From: Hymenobacter properus
Lineage (GTDB): Bacteria; Bacteroidota; Bacteroidia; Cytophagales; Hymenobacteraceae
Reading direction: 5' to 3'
DNA: 64,000 nt
Assembly (NCBI RefSeq): GCF_015694735.1
Contig: NZ_JADQDP010000007.1
Location: forward strand, 1 to 64,000
The notes beneath the pieces are model-generated. The model made no database searches. It was not told the origin of the DNA and worked only from the letters and a program-made list of their open reading frames with translations. The position numbers and the translations under genes are program-made. Shown piece after piece: positions 48,097 to 56,604 of this stretch. Position 1 is the stretch's first letter, and the number at the start of each line of letters is the position of its first letter.

Positions 48097-49980
48097 TCAC
48101 CCTTCCTGCGACAAAATGAGCACCGCGTAGGGTGCTACGCCGATGCTGCCGTGCCAGGCGTAACCGTCGTATTCGCCCGCCTCGGCATCGACGCCGAAGC
48201 TGTCGAAATCGCCAAATTCGCCGTCGTAGCCGGTCCAGTCGCTGTTGAAGCGCACCGTCCAGCGGCCGGGGCCGGGCAGGCCAATGGTATAGTTGTCGCG
48301 AGCCTGGTTGGCGAAGTTCGCCAGCACCACGGTGGTGTCGCCGGGCGTGTTTTCGCTCTGGTTCCAGCGGGCAAAGGCCACCAGCTTATCGGCGTCGTTG
48401 ACGTGGAAAACGCGGGTATGCTGCCCGCTCAGGCCGCGGGTGGTGCCGTGGTAATTGCGCCGCAGCGCAATCAGGTCGCGGTAGAGGTGCACCAGGCCGG
48501 CGCGGCTTTCTACGTGGGCCCACACCAGCGGCTCGGCGTCGTTGAACTCGCCATCGGCCAGAAACTCCTGGCCCTGAAACAGCATGGGGATGCCCGGGGC
48601 CGTGAGCACCAGCGCGGCGCCCAGCGTGGTGCGCTTCTTGGAGAAGTAGCTGTCGGCCGCGCCGGGCATGATTTCCTCGGCCACGCGGCTTTTGCCGTTG
48701 GCCACCTCGTCGTGGCTTTCGGTGTAGATGACGCGGCGGAAAGCGTCGCCGTTGTAAGTCACGGCCAGGGCCTGGGCCACGGCCTGCATGTTGCGGTCGG
48801 CGTCGAAGGGCGCCGTGAGGGCCTCCACGATGGGGTACACAAACGAGCTGTCCCACTGCGAATCGAAGCCCTGGCCGCCGTTGGCCACGCTTTCGGTGAT
48901 GCCGGCGTTGCCGCGCATGTCTTCGGCAATCGTGATTTTCCAGGGCATGGTCTGGTCAATCTCCTCGTTAATCCAGCGCATCAGGCTCCAGCCCTCGGGC
49001 AGGTCGTCGCCGGGGTTTTCCTCGCCCTTCACGTTGCGAATGAAGGCAATGGCGTCGGCCCGCAGGCCATCCACGCGGTATTCCTGCAGCCACATCAGGG
49101 CATTGTCGCGGATGTACTGGCGCACCTCGGGGCGGCCGTAGTCGGGGCGGTTGTGGCCCCAAGGCGTTTCGGCCTTCCAGTCGTTGTAGAAGTAGATACC
49201 ACCGCCGTCGTTCTCGCTCCAGCCGTCGAACTGCCACAAATCGAGGTCGCCGGGGCCGAAGTGGTTATACACCACGTCGAGCACCACCGCAATGCCGTGC
49301 TGGTGGGCGGCCTTCACCAGTTCCTTGAAGGCTACCGGCCCGCCGTAGTCGCTTTCGAGCGCAAACGGGTTGGCAGGGTTGTAGCCCCACGAGCGGCTGC
49401 CCGGAAACTCGGTGGCTGGCAGCAGCTCGATGCAGTTGATGCCTAGGTCGCGCAGGTAGGGCAGCTTTTCGGCCACGTCGGCGAAGGTGCCCACTTTGTC
49501 GGCATCGGGGGCGTTGAAGGTGCCCACGTGCAGCTCGTAAATCACCAGCTCGTTCCAGGCCGGCATCTGGAAATTGTCGTCGGCCCAGTCGAAGTTCGGG
49601 TCGTGCACCACCGACGAACCGGCCGAGTTGGTCACCTGCCGGGCGTAGGGGTCGTTGCGGTCGAACTGCTGCTTGCCGTTGACGATGTGGAATTTGTACT
49701 CGTCGCCGGGCTTGGCGCCGGGCACGTCGAGGGCCCAGTAGCCGTCGGCTTCGTGCTGAAGCGGGTTTTTATCAGCTTGCCACTCGTTGAAGGTGCCGAT
49801 GACGGACACGGCGTCGGCGTGAGGGGCCCATACCCGGAAGGTGGTGCCGTCGGCGTGAGGCACGGCACCCATGCCGGGCTGCGGCGCGGGCCCGGCGGGC
49901 TGGGGGGCAGGCTTGGGAGTAGCGGTTTTGGCGGAAGCGGTGGCGCGGGGCGCCGGTTTGGAAGCGGAAACGGTTGACAT
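48097..49980 (-). CDS. GH13 alpha-amylase family protein, branching-enzyme-like
   Basis: From ATG 49980 the protein has 627 residues. An Ala/Pro/Lys-rich start of about 35 residues precedes a CBM48 domain (TTFRVWAPHADAVSVIGTFN). The GH13 barrel has VVLDVVYNHFG, the nucleophile Asp in VDGLRADAIAFIRN, the acid Glu in ITIAEDMRGN and the third acid in YTESHDEVANG. ESHDEV and the CBM48 domain point to a 1,4-alpha-glucan branching enzyme or close relative; an amylase or debranching activity cannot be excluded. The frame is open 76 codons further upstream without protein-like sequence. With the GT3 glycogen synthase nearby, a glycogen role is likely. Confidence 0.88.
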   Translation of the reverse strand: MSTVSASKPAPRATASAKTATPKPAPQPAGPAPQPGMGAVPHADGTTFRVWAPHADAVSVIGTFNEWQADKNPLQHEADGYWALDVPGAKPGDEYKFHIVNGKQQFDRNDPYARQVTNSAGSSVVHDPNFDWADDNFQMPAWNELVIYELHVGTFNAPDADKVGTFADVAEKLPYLRDLGINCIELLPATEFPGSRSWGYNPANPFALESDYGGPVAFKELVKAAHQHGIAVVLDVVYNHFGPGDLDLWQFDGWSENDGGGIYFYNDWKAETPWGHNRPDYGRPEVRQYIRDNALMWLQEYRVDGLRADAIAFIRNVKGEENPGDDLPEGWSLMRWINEEIDQTMPWKITIAEDMRGNAGITESVANGGQGFDSQWDSSFVYPIVEALTAPFDADRNMQAVAQALAVTYNGDAFRRVIYTESHDEVANGKSRVAEEIMPGAADSYFSKKRTTLGAALVLTAPGIPMLFQGQEFLADGEFNDAEPLVWAHVESRAGLVHLYRDLIALRRNYHGTTRGLSGQHTRVFHVNDADKLVAFARWNQSENTPGDTTVVLANFANQARDNYTIGLPGPGRWTVRFNSDWTGYDGEFGDFDSFGVDAEAGEYDGYAWHGSIGVAPYAVLILSQEG

Positions 49981-50170
49981 TGAAAAAAGAAAAACCCTTG
50001 CCTGGGCAGCCAAACATTCGGCCGGTGCCGGGCAAGCGGTAGCTGGACAATACGTGTTTGCCGATTTTTTGGCTAGCTCAAGCGCGGCCGCGGGGCATTT
50101 GCGCTGCTGGTCAGGGGGCTGGCTTAGGTCGTGGTTGTCGGATTGCCAAATTCTGCCGACCTTTTCGGGC

Positions 50171-50857
50171 ATGAACACCGCCAGCCCCGCCGCCGAAGGC
50201 CGCACCACGCTCTACCACCGACGCCACGCCAAGCAGCAGGTGGGCAAGTCGCTGGGGCACATGGCGCCGGCCCTGGTGCTGTTTTTCGGCGTAGTGCCCA
50301 TCCTCACGGGTGCCGAACCGTTCACGCTGCTGGCCGGCCTGGAAATAGCCGTGGGCGCGGCCTACCTCGTGCTGATGGTGCGTGAGTTGCTCCATCTGCG
50401 CCACAACCCTTTCCACCGCGAACCGGTGGCCTGGCTGGAACTGGCCGCCGCGGGCATTCTGGCCCTGGAGAGCTACCACATCTGGCACCGCCACCACGAG
50501 GCCGAGCTGGCCGGGGCGCCGCACCGCCTGCACGTGCTGCCGTGGCTGTACGCCGCGGTGGCCCTTATGTACGTGGGGCTGGCCTTCCGCCTCTCCCAAC
50601 TGACAGACCGAACTTTTCTGCACCTGCACGCCGGTGGATTTGCCGTGCGCACTCAGCGCCTGGGCCCCGCGCACGAGCTCACCTGGGCCGACGTAGCCGC
50701 CGTGGAGCCCGACGGCCCCGCCGACGCGCTGGTGCACCGGACCAATGGTGAAAAGCACCGCATCTCGTTTGCCAACACACACGACGGCGCTGCGCACCGC
50801 GACCGCCTGTTGGCGCACGCCGCTGAGCACCTGGCCCCTGCGCCCAAGGCAAACTAA
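50171..50857 (+). CDS. Membrane protein of unknown function
   Basis: From ATG 50171 (MNTASPAAEGRTTLYHRRH) the protein has 228 residues. Four membrane segments lie near 33-52, 55-72, 88-104 and 126-142. A soluble C-terminal part (FLHLHAGGFAVRTQRLGP, then LTWADVAAVEPDG) looks like a PH-like small beta domain, as in bacterial YdjM- or YcxB-type proteins. No family is certain. A TTG (50134-50136) and a GACCTTTT about 21 bases apart upstream resemble a -33/-7 pair. It is divergent from the GH13 gene; the long frame further upstream lies antisense to the start of that gene and is not used. Confidence 0.78.
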   Translation: MNTASPAAEGRTTLYHRRHAKQQVGKSLGHMAPALVLFFGVVPILTGAEPFTLLAGLEIAVGAAYLVLMVRELLHLRHNPFHREPVAWLELAAAGILALESYHIWHRHHEAELAGAPHRLHVLPWLYAAVALMYVGLAFRLSQLTDRTFLHLHAGGFAVRTQRLGPAHELTWADVAAVEPDGPADALVHRTNGEKHRISFANTHDGAAHRDRLLAHAAEHLAPAPKAN

Positions 50858-50932
50858 AACCCTGCTCGCAGCAACTTCGGCTGGCTATTTGGGGTTTTAC
50901 AGGTAATCTTTGCCCTGCCCTTAACCTGCCCA

Positions 50933-51340
50933 ATGCCCCGTCCCAAACCCGTTGTTTTTGGCCTCTACGGCTGGTCGCCCGATTACGGCTTCCGCTACAT
51001 TCACCCCGCCAACCGCCGCTCGTTTGAGCTGCTGGAGCCTGTAGGCAAGCTGTTTGAGAAAATCAGCGAAGATGATGAAGGCGAGTGGCTTACCCTGCGC
51101 TACGACGAGCAGCAGTTTCTGGTGCGGCCCGAGCTGTTCAAGGAAATTTACCACAAGCCGAAGTTTAGCTTCGGCGATGCCGTGGAGGAGGTGACGCCCC
51201 AGCCGGGTCAGTACCGCCACTTCGGACACGTGTCCGACGTGTTTTGGGATGAATCGACGGACTCGGCTTCTTTTCAGATTGTGGAGCGCAAGCGCAAGCT
51301 GCCACGCGTGTTTACAGCCAGCGAGCTGCGGGCCGATTAG
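50933..51340 (+). CDS. Hypothetical protein of 135 residues
   Basis: This is a soluble protein with MPRPKPVVFGLYGWSPDYGF at the start, followed by regular alternation of strands and acidic turns (EKISEDDEGEWLTLRY) and VSDVFWDESTDSASFQIVERK near the end. It looks like a compact beta-rich domain of the size of small conserved Bacteroidota hypotheticals. No family is recognised. TAATCTTTG at about 50904-50912 is close to a -7 box. It is transcribed with or after the preceding membrane protein gene (75 bases apart) and ends just before a palindrome. Confidence 0.75.
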   Translation: MPRPKPVVFGLYGWSPDYGFRYIHPANRRSFELLEPVGKLFEKISEDDEGEWLTLRYDEQQFLVRPELFKEIYHKPKFSFGDAVEEVTPQPGQYRHFGHVSDVFWDESTDSASFQIVERKRKLPRVFTASELRAD

Positions 51341-51364
51341 GTTAACTACTTGCCCCAAAATCGG

Positions 51365-51448
51365 CTGTCATCCTGAGCGCAGCGAAGGACCTTCTCACGT
51401 TGAATAATTCTGACGTGAGGAGGTCCTTCGCTGCGCTCAGGATGACAG
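51365..51448. repeat. GTCATCCTGAG-family palindrome
   Basis: Arms of 36 bases (51365-51400 and 51413-51448) pair with one mismatch around a 12-base loop. It lies between the convergent 135-residue protein and the YfcC-type transporter genes. Confidence 0.93.
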
Positions 51449-51478
51449 CTGATTTCGATTTCTCCTTACTGCGCTGCT

Positions 51479-52825
51479 TTAGACTCCCAGCCAAATACCG
51501 GCCACCACGCCGGCCACACCCAGCGCCAGTAGCATCGCATACAGCGGCCACACGTAGCGCAGCCATTGGTCGAAGCGCAGCTTGCAGATGGCCAGAATGG
51601 CCAGCAAAGAGCCGTTGGTGGGGGTGATGAGCTCGCAGAGCCCGGCGGCGTACTGAAACGCCAGCACCACCACCTGGCGCGACAGCCCGATGATGTCGGC
51701 CAGCGGCGCAAACAGCGGCATGGTGAGCGTGGCCTGTCCGCTCACGCTAGGCACGGGGAGGTGCAGGGCGGTTTGCACCACCATCATGCCCAGCGCCGAG
51801 AGCGTGACCGGCAAGTGCCCTAGCGGCGCCGACAGGCCCTGGACGATGGTATCGACGATGTGGCCCTGCTCCAGCACCACGAAAATGGCACGGGCAAACC
51901 CAATGAGCAACGCCGAAAAAGCAATGTCGCGGAAGCCTGTCACGAAGCCTTCGGCCGTGCCCGACAGGCCCAAGCCGCCCAGCAGCCCGGCCCCCACGCC
52001 GAGTATGAAAAACAGCGCGCCCATCTGGTCAAAGTCCCAGCCCAAACTCACCACGCCGTAGCCAAAGATGCTGAAGCACACCAGCAGCAACAGCAGCACC
52101 AGGCCGTGCCGGCCGGCGCCGCGGGCATCGGCGGCCACCTCTGCAGTGGTGATTTCCGGGGCCACGCGGTGGCGAATGGCGTGGCGCATCACGCCCGCAA
52201 TCCAGAGGGCCACGGCGGGCAGTAGCAGGGCCAGCCGGTAGCCGCCGCCCGAGAGCAGCGGCAATTGCGCCAGCTTCTGGGCCACGCCCACCTGAAAGGG
52301 ATTGATGGGGCTGAATGCGGCCCCCACGATGGCGGCACCCAGGCTAATTGCCACGGCCGTGATGACGGGATAGCCCAGCCGCCGCGTCAGCACCAGCAGC
52401 ACCGGCATGAGGGCTACTATTTCCTCGCCCATGTTTTCCAAAGCGCCCATGGTGGCAAAGAGCAAACTCACGACGGGGATGACCAGCACCTCGCGGCCGT
52501 GGGCGCGGGCCAGCAGCCAGTCGACGCCGTGGCGCAAGGCGCCGGTTTGGTCGAGCACGGTGAAGGCGCCGCCGGCCAGGAAAATCAGAAAGATGACGCC
52601 CGCGGCGTCGGCCATGCCCTTGGGGATGTCCACCAGCATGTCGAGCGGGCTTACGGGCGTGGCCGGCACGCGCTGGTAGGAGCCGGGCACCACCACCTCA
52701 CGGCCGGTGGCTTGGTTTTTCTGGCGGGCAAACTGGCCGGCGGGCAGCACATAGCTCAGTGCCGCGGCCAACATGATGAAGCCCACCAGCAAGACGAGCG
52801 GGTGGGGAAAGCGAAAGGTGTTCAT
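51479..52825 (-). CDS. YfcC/DcuC-type anion transporter
   Basis: The 448-residue protein has twelve or so membrane segments. It starts MNTFRFPHPLVLLVGFIMLA, followed by SYVLPAGQFAR, and holds GGAFTVLDQTGALRHGVDWL, MGALENMGEEIVALMPV and the C-terminal VPSVSGQATLTMPLFAPLAD and ITPTNGSLLAILAI motifs. It is of the YfcC (C4-dicarboxylate anaerobic carrier, DUF1504) family in the ion-transporter superfamily. Substrates may be short carboxylates or amino acids; the sequence does not tell. ATG 52825 is preferred to a GTG or ATG further upstream because it sits directly before the first membrane segment. Confidence 0.9.
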   Translation of the reverse strand: MNTFRFPHPLVLLVGFIMLAAALSYVLPAGQFARQKNQATGREVVVPGSYQRVPATPVSPLDMLVDIPKGMADAAGVIFLIFLAGGAFTVLDQTGALRHGVDWLLARAHGREVLVIPVVSLLFATMGALENMGEEIVALMPVLLVLTRRLGYPVITAVAISLGAAIVGAAFSPINPFQVGVAQKLAQLPLLSGGGYRLALLLPAVALWIAGVMRHAIRHRVAPEITTAEVAADARGAGRHGLVLLLLLVCFSIFGYGVVSLGWDFDQMGALFFILGVGAGLLGGLGLSGTAEGFVTGFRDIAFSALLIGFARAIFVVLEQGHIVDTIVQGLSAPLGHLPVTLSALGMMVVQTALHLPVPSVSGQATLTMPLFAPLADIIGLSRQVVVLAFQYAAGLCELITPTNGSLLAILAICKLRFDQWLRYVWPLYAMLLALGVAGVVAGIWLGV

Positions 52826-52995
52826 GGGAAAAAGAAGCGCCGGTCGGGTCGCAGAATGCGGCGCGAAGGTAGAAACGCAATGGTTGGAGTTTCTGCGGCC
52901 GCGCCTGCTGGATGCCATGTGCTCAGCGTGCCAGTGCCTTCGTTAAACGACGAGACTACGACTCTTGCTTCTCTGCCTCGTGCTGGGCAAGCTGC

Positions 52996-54159
52996 CTACG
53001 GCCGGTAGTTAAAGTGCGTCCGAACCGTGGTGTGGCCGTGTGCGTCGTTCCAGATATAAAGCGCCGCTCCGGCCACCAGCAGCCCAAGCAACACCAGCAA
53101 CAGCACCTTCCAGAACGAGAGCGGGCGCGAGCCGGAAACCTTGCCCGTCTGGCCATTCACCAAGAAATGGTAGAGCTTGCCGCGGTAGGTGTAGGCGCAG
53201 AGCCACAGCGGCAGCAGCAGGTGCTTAAACGACTCGTAGCTGAGCGAGGTATCCACGCGAAGGTCGCGCTGGGTGTCGCCGCCCAGCAGCTCGGAGCAGG
53301 CGTCGCGCTCGCGCTGCCGGATGATGTCGTGCGCCTGGGCCCGGCCGGCGTGCAGGTCGAGGTCGTACACCTCGGCTTCCCAGCCCAGCAGCACGCGCGG
53401 GTCGTAGTCCACCACCTCCTGCAGGTCGTAGTCGAGCACTTCTTCGGCATTCTTGTGGTGGCGGGTGAGGCCGCGTGAGGCCGGCAGCAGCAGGTCGTCG
53501 TAGAAGTCGTCGTGGGTGCCGCTGTGGTGGGTCCAGTTGGTGCGCCGCTCCTGGCGGGTCACGCGGTTGCCGCGGCCGTCGGTGCCGCTCACAGTCACGT
53601 AGTAATAGTCGCCCCGCTCGCCGTCCCAGTCGGAATGCGCTTCGGCGTCAAAGGTCCAGAAGGGCACGTACATGCCGTGCAGGTTGTCGAGGTTGGCGGC
53701 TTTGGCCAGGTCGTTGGGCGCCAGCCAGCTCGTGCCAATCCAGCGCCGAAACCGCTCCACGGCCGCCTCCCGGCTCAGGCGGAAGGGCAGCACGCCGGCG
53801 GGCTCAATCAGGCGGGTTCGCTGGGCTTCGGGGTTGATGGCCCGGCTGCCGCAGAAGCCGCAGTTCAGCGTGGGCGCGTCGGCCGCCACGCGGGTGCGCG
53901 CCCCGCAGCTGGGGCAGCTAAAGAGCTGCTGCTCCACGTAGCGGCTGGGGTCCAGCTCCTGGTCAATGTCACCGGTCAGCTCGTTCTCCTTCAGGCGGTT
54001 TTGGCTGAATTCCAACGCCTGCGTAGCACCGCAGTGGGTGCAGCCCAGTTGCTGGGTATCGGCCTGAAACACCAGTTGGGCGCCGCAGCCGGGGCAGGGC
54101 GCCCGCAGCAGGTCGGTTTCGCGCAGTTGGCGGAGCGTGGCTTCGGTGGCGGGGTCCAT
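52996..54159 (-). CDS. Two-zinc-ribbon protein with C-terminal membrane anchor
   Basis: The 387-residue protein has two zinc ribbons: Cys22, 25, 40, 43 (PCPGCGAQL and GCTHCGAT) and Cys82, 85, 100, 103 (SCPSCGART and NCGFCGS). A long soluble region with YVPFWTFDAEAHSDWDGERG, TRRERRTNWTHHSGTH-like text and DPRVLLGWEAEVYDLDLHAG follows, and a membrane segment lies near 353-375 (FWKVLLLVLLGLLVAGAALY). It is a TFIIB-type zinc-ribbon protein of the kind found next to SPFH proteins. It begins 21 bases after the SPFH stop, so they form a pair. Function unknown; likely a membrane-associated partner. A TTTG six bases before the ATG may be a -7 box. Confidence 0.85.
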   Translation of the reverse strand: MDPATEATLRQLRETDLLRAPCPGCGAQLVFQADTQQLGCTHCGATQALEFSQNRLKENELTGDIDQELDPSRYVEQQLFSCPSCGARTRVAADAPTLNCGFCGSRAINPEAQRTRLIEPAGVLPFRLSREAAVERFRRWIGTSWLAPNDLAKAANLDNLHGMYVPFWTFDAEAHSDWDGERGDYYYVTVSGTDGRGNRVTRQERRTNWTHHSGTHDDFYDDLLLPASRGLTRHHKNAEEVLDYDLQEVVDYDPRVLLGWEAEVYDLDLHAGRAQAHDIIRQRERDACSELLGGDTQRDLRVDTSLSYESFKHLLLPLWLCAYTYRGKLYHFLVNGQTGKVSGSRPLSFWKVLLLVLLGLLVAGAALYIWNDAHGHTTVRTHFNYRP

Positions 54160-54180
54160 TGGGGGCAAACAACAAGTCGT

Positions 54181-55161
54181 TTACAGTCGCGCCAGCAGCT
54201 CGGCCTTCTTGGCGTTGAATTCTTCCTCCGTCAGGATGCCGTCGGCTTTGAGCTGGCCCAGGTCGCGGAGCAATTGCATCACCTGTTCCTTGCTGGGGCC
54301 GGCGGCCGGGGCGGCGGGCGCGGTGGCGGCGCCCATCATGTTGCCTAGGCCGCCCAGCAGCACGGCCGCCCCGCCGATGCCGCCTTCCTGCTCGGCCGCC
54401 TTCTCCACGGCCATGCCGGCCTGGAACTGCTGGAAACGGGCCATGTCGCCGGCCATGTTCATCTGCGAAGTTTTGTCGAGGAAGGCTTCGACCTCGGCCG
54501 GCAGGCTGGCGTTTTCGAGATAGAAGCGCGTGAGCTCCAGTCCGTAGGCGCCGAAGTCGTCTTGCAGCAGCGGGCGCAGCCGCTCGCCCAGCTCCTGGTA
54601 GTTGCGGGCCAGGTCGAGCACCGACACGTTGGCCTCGGCCAGGGTGTCGGAGAATTTATTGACGATGGCCGAACGCAGCTGCCCTTCTACATCCGAAATG
54701 CGCACCACGGAGTTGGTGCCGGCAAATTCGGTGAGGAACTTGGTTGGTTCGCTCACGCGCAAAGCGAAGGTGCCGAAGGCCCGCACCCGCACCTGCTTAA
54801 ACTCGGGGTCGCGCAGAATGACAGGGTTGGGCGTACCCCACTTCAGGTTGGTGAACTGCTTGGTCGACACGAAGTAAACGTCGACCTTAAACGGCGACTC
54901 GAAGCCGTATTTCCAGCCGCGCAGGGTGGTGAGCACGGGCATGTTGTCGGTGCTGAGCACGTGGCGGCCGGGGCCGTACACATCGGCCACGCGGCCCTGG
55001 TCGAGCAGAATGGCCACCTGCGACTCGCGCACGGTGAGCTGCGCGCCGTTTTTGATATTATTCTCGTGGTCCGGAAATTTCCAGATGACGGTGTCGGTTG
55101 AGTTATCAACCCAGTCGATAATCTCAATCAGCTCGTTGCGGATAAAGTCGAAGAGGCCCAT
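54181..55161 (-). CDS. SPFH domain protein with C-terminal SHOCT domain
   Basis: The 326-residue protein starts MGLFDFIRNELIEIIDW and has the SPFH/Band7 features of the YdjI (virion core protein) branch: VYGPGRHVLSTDNMPVL, KVDVYFVSTKQFTNLKWGTP, the SPFH helix region with VEGQLRSAIVNKFSD, and a glycine/alanine linker. A SHOCT domain ends the protein (QVMQLLRDLGQLKADGILTEEEF and KKAELLARL, split). It is cytoplasmic or membrane-peripheral. SPFH proteins organise membrane domains; here the partner is the zinc-ribbon protein. An upstream ATG at 55218 adds residues that look non-coding. Confidence 0.9.
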   Translation of the reverse strand: MGLFDFIRNELIEIIDWVDNSTDTVIWKFPDHENNIKNGAQLTVRESQVAILLDQGRVADVYGPGRHVLSTDNMPVLTTLRGWKYGFESPFKVDVYFVSTKQFTNLKWGTPNPVILRDPEFKQVRVRAFGTFALRVSEPTKFLTEFAGTNSVVRISDVEGQLRSAIVNKFSDTLAEANVSVLDLARNYQELGERLRPLLQDDFGAYGLELTRFYLENASLPAEVEAFLDKTSQMNMAGDMARFQQFQAGMAVEKAAEQEGGIGGAAVLLGGLGNMMGAATAPAAPAAGPSKEQVMQLLRDLGQLKADGILTEEEFNAKKAELLARL

Positions 55162-55262
55162 ACGGCGGCAAGCAAGGTGGGTAGTATTTTGGTGCAACCT
55201 AAGGAGAAAAACCGACAACCGAAACGGCCCGCAGCCACCTCATCTACCGCCCATCTAGTTTC

Positions 55263-55508
55263 ATGAAGCTCACCGAATTCAAAGCCCTGCACCAGCGCCG
55301 CCAGGCCGAGCACCTCGCCCGGCACGGCACCTGCCTGGCCGAGCGCCAGGAAGACAGCTTCGACCTGACGCTGTATGCCGTGGAGGGCTTCTACGCCGAA
55401 ATCTGGCGCAGCCGTGGCGAGGAGCACATCCTGTTCATCCACGTGTTCCAAAAGCCTGCGGGCCTAGGCGACTACCTGCGGCTGGTGCAACTGCCCAGCG
55501 GCCTCTAA
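55263..55508 (+). CDS. Hypothetical protein of 81 residues
   Basis: This is a short soluble protein with an N-terminal helix (LTEFKALHQRRQAEHLARHG), then TCLAERQEDSFDLTLYAVEG and a C-terminal strand part ending LRLVQLPSGL. It looks like a well-folded small alpha/beta domain, and its pattern of hydrophobic residues is regular. No known family. It is the first of four + genes. The next starts 49 bases after its stop. It is divergent from the SPFH gene. Confidence 0.78.
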   Translation: MKLTEFKALHQRRQAEHLARHGTCLAERQEDSFDLTLYAVEGFYAEIWRSRGEEHILFIHVFQKPAGLGDYLRLVQLPSGL

Positions 55509-55557
55509 AGTCCTTGCGCCGCCCCGGCAGCGTAGCCGGCGGCCATATAAACGCTGG

Positions 55558-56553
55558 ATGCGGCACCTTTTCCTTTTGCTGGGGCTATGGCTGAGCCTGA
55601 GCCGCCCGGCTTTCGCCCAAACTGCGGCCCCACGCTCGCCCGAGTCCTTCGGCTACCGCCGCCACGTGGTGATGTTCGGGCGCGACAGCGTGCAGCTGCT
55701 GCTGCTCTCAAAGCCCGGTGAGGAGCAACGGAAGAAGCCGCTGCTGCTGTGGGAGCAGGGCTCGCTGCCCATGCCGCTGGTGCTTTATGATGAGCGCGGG
55801 GCTTATCCGGTGTTTCCTTTTCATCCCAAAAAGGTGCTCGAAAGCTGCCACCTGGCCATCATCAGCAAGCCCGGCCTGCCGCTCACGGCCGACGTGACCG
55901 GGAAAAACCCCAACATCGTCTTCACCCAGACTCAGCCGCCGGCCTACTACTGCGCCCGCAACTACCTCGACTACTACGTGCGGCGCGACGAGGCCGTGCT
56001 GCGCTACCTTAAAAAGCAGCCCTGGGTAGAGGCTAGCCGCGTCGTCATCGGCGGGCATTCGCAGGGCAGCGCGGTGGTGGCACACCTGGCCGCCATTCCA
56101 AGCCTGGTGAGCCGCGCCGTGTACCTGAGCGGCAACCCCTTGGGCCGGCTCATGTCGATGCTGGCCCTGGACCGGCAAGCGGGCGACACGGCCGGCGTGG
56201 CCGGCACCTTCCGGCGCTGGCAGACCGTGGTGGCCGACCCCACCCGCACCGACTGCCTGGGCGACGACCCGCGCAACACCTACGGCTTCGCGGCCTCGGA
56301 GGTGCCGGTGCTGCTGCGCACGCGCGTGCCGGTGTTCGTGGGCTTCGGCACGCTCGACAGGGGCGTAGCCGGCGACGACTACTTGCGGCTGGAAACCATT
56401 CGGCAACACCGCACCAACTTCACCTTTCGGGAGTACCCCGGCCGCGAGCACAACTTCTTCGGCTTCAAAGACGGCCAGATTAACTATGACGACTTCTACT
56501 GGGACCAGGTGGGCGAGGACTTTCTGTGCTGGGCCGGGCTGTGGCCGCAGTAG
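55558..56553 (+). CDS. Exported alpha/beta hydrolase
   Basis: The 331-residue protein has a signal peptide (MRHLFLLLGLWLSLSRPAFA) and an alpha/beta hydrolase fold with the nucleophile elbow VVIGGHSQGS, an acid in VFVGFGTLDRGVAG, and the terminal His in YPGREHNFFG. It should act outside the inner membrane on an ester or amide; no substrate is clear. It lies between a hypothetical protein and a GT39-like gene on the same strand, 51 bases apart from the latter. There is no lid domain of note; length is normal for a single-domain hydrolase. Confidence 0.88.
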   Translation: MRHLFLLLGLWLSLSRPAFAQTAAPRSPESFGYRRHVVMFGRDSVQLLLLSKPGEEQRKKPLLLWEQGSLPMPLVLYDERGAYPVFPFHPKKVLESCHLAIISKPGLPLTADVTGKNPNIVFTQTQPPAYYCARNYLDYYVRRDEAVLRYLKKQPWVEASRVVIGGHSQGSAVVAHLAAIPSLVSRAVYLSGNPLGRLMSMLALDRQAGDTAGVAGTFRRWQTVVADPTRTDCLGDDPRNTYGFAASEVPVLLRTRVPVFVGFGTLDRGVAGDDYLRLETIRQHRTNFTFREYPGREHNFFGFKDGQINYDDFYWDQVGEDFLCWAGLWPQ

Positions 56554-56604
56554 CGAAGCCGCTGCCGGGCCACGGTTGCGGCGCCTGCTACTACCTTGCC
56601 GCGC

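Noticed and set aside
49981..50208. N-terminal extension of the GH13 protein, and the matching + frame 49871-50170 before the membrane protein
   Set aside because: Neither looks like protein; both are mutual shadows in the divergent intergenic region.
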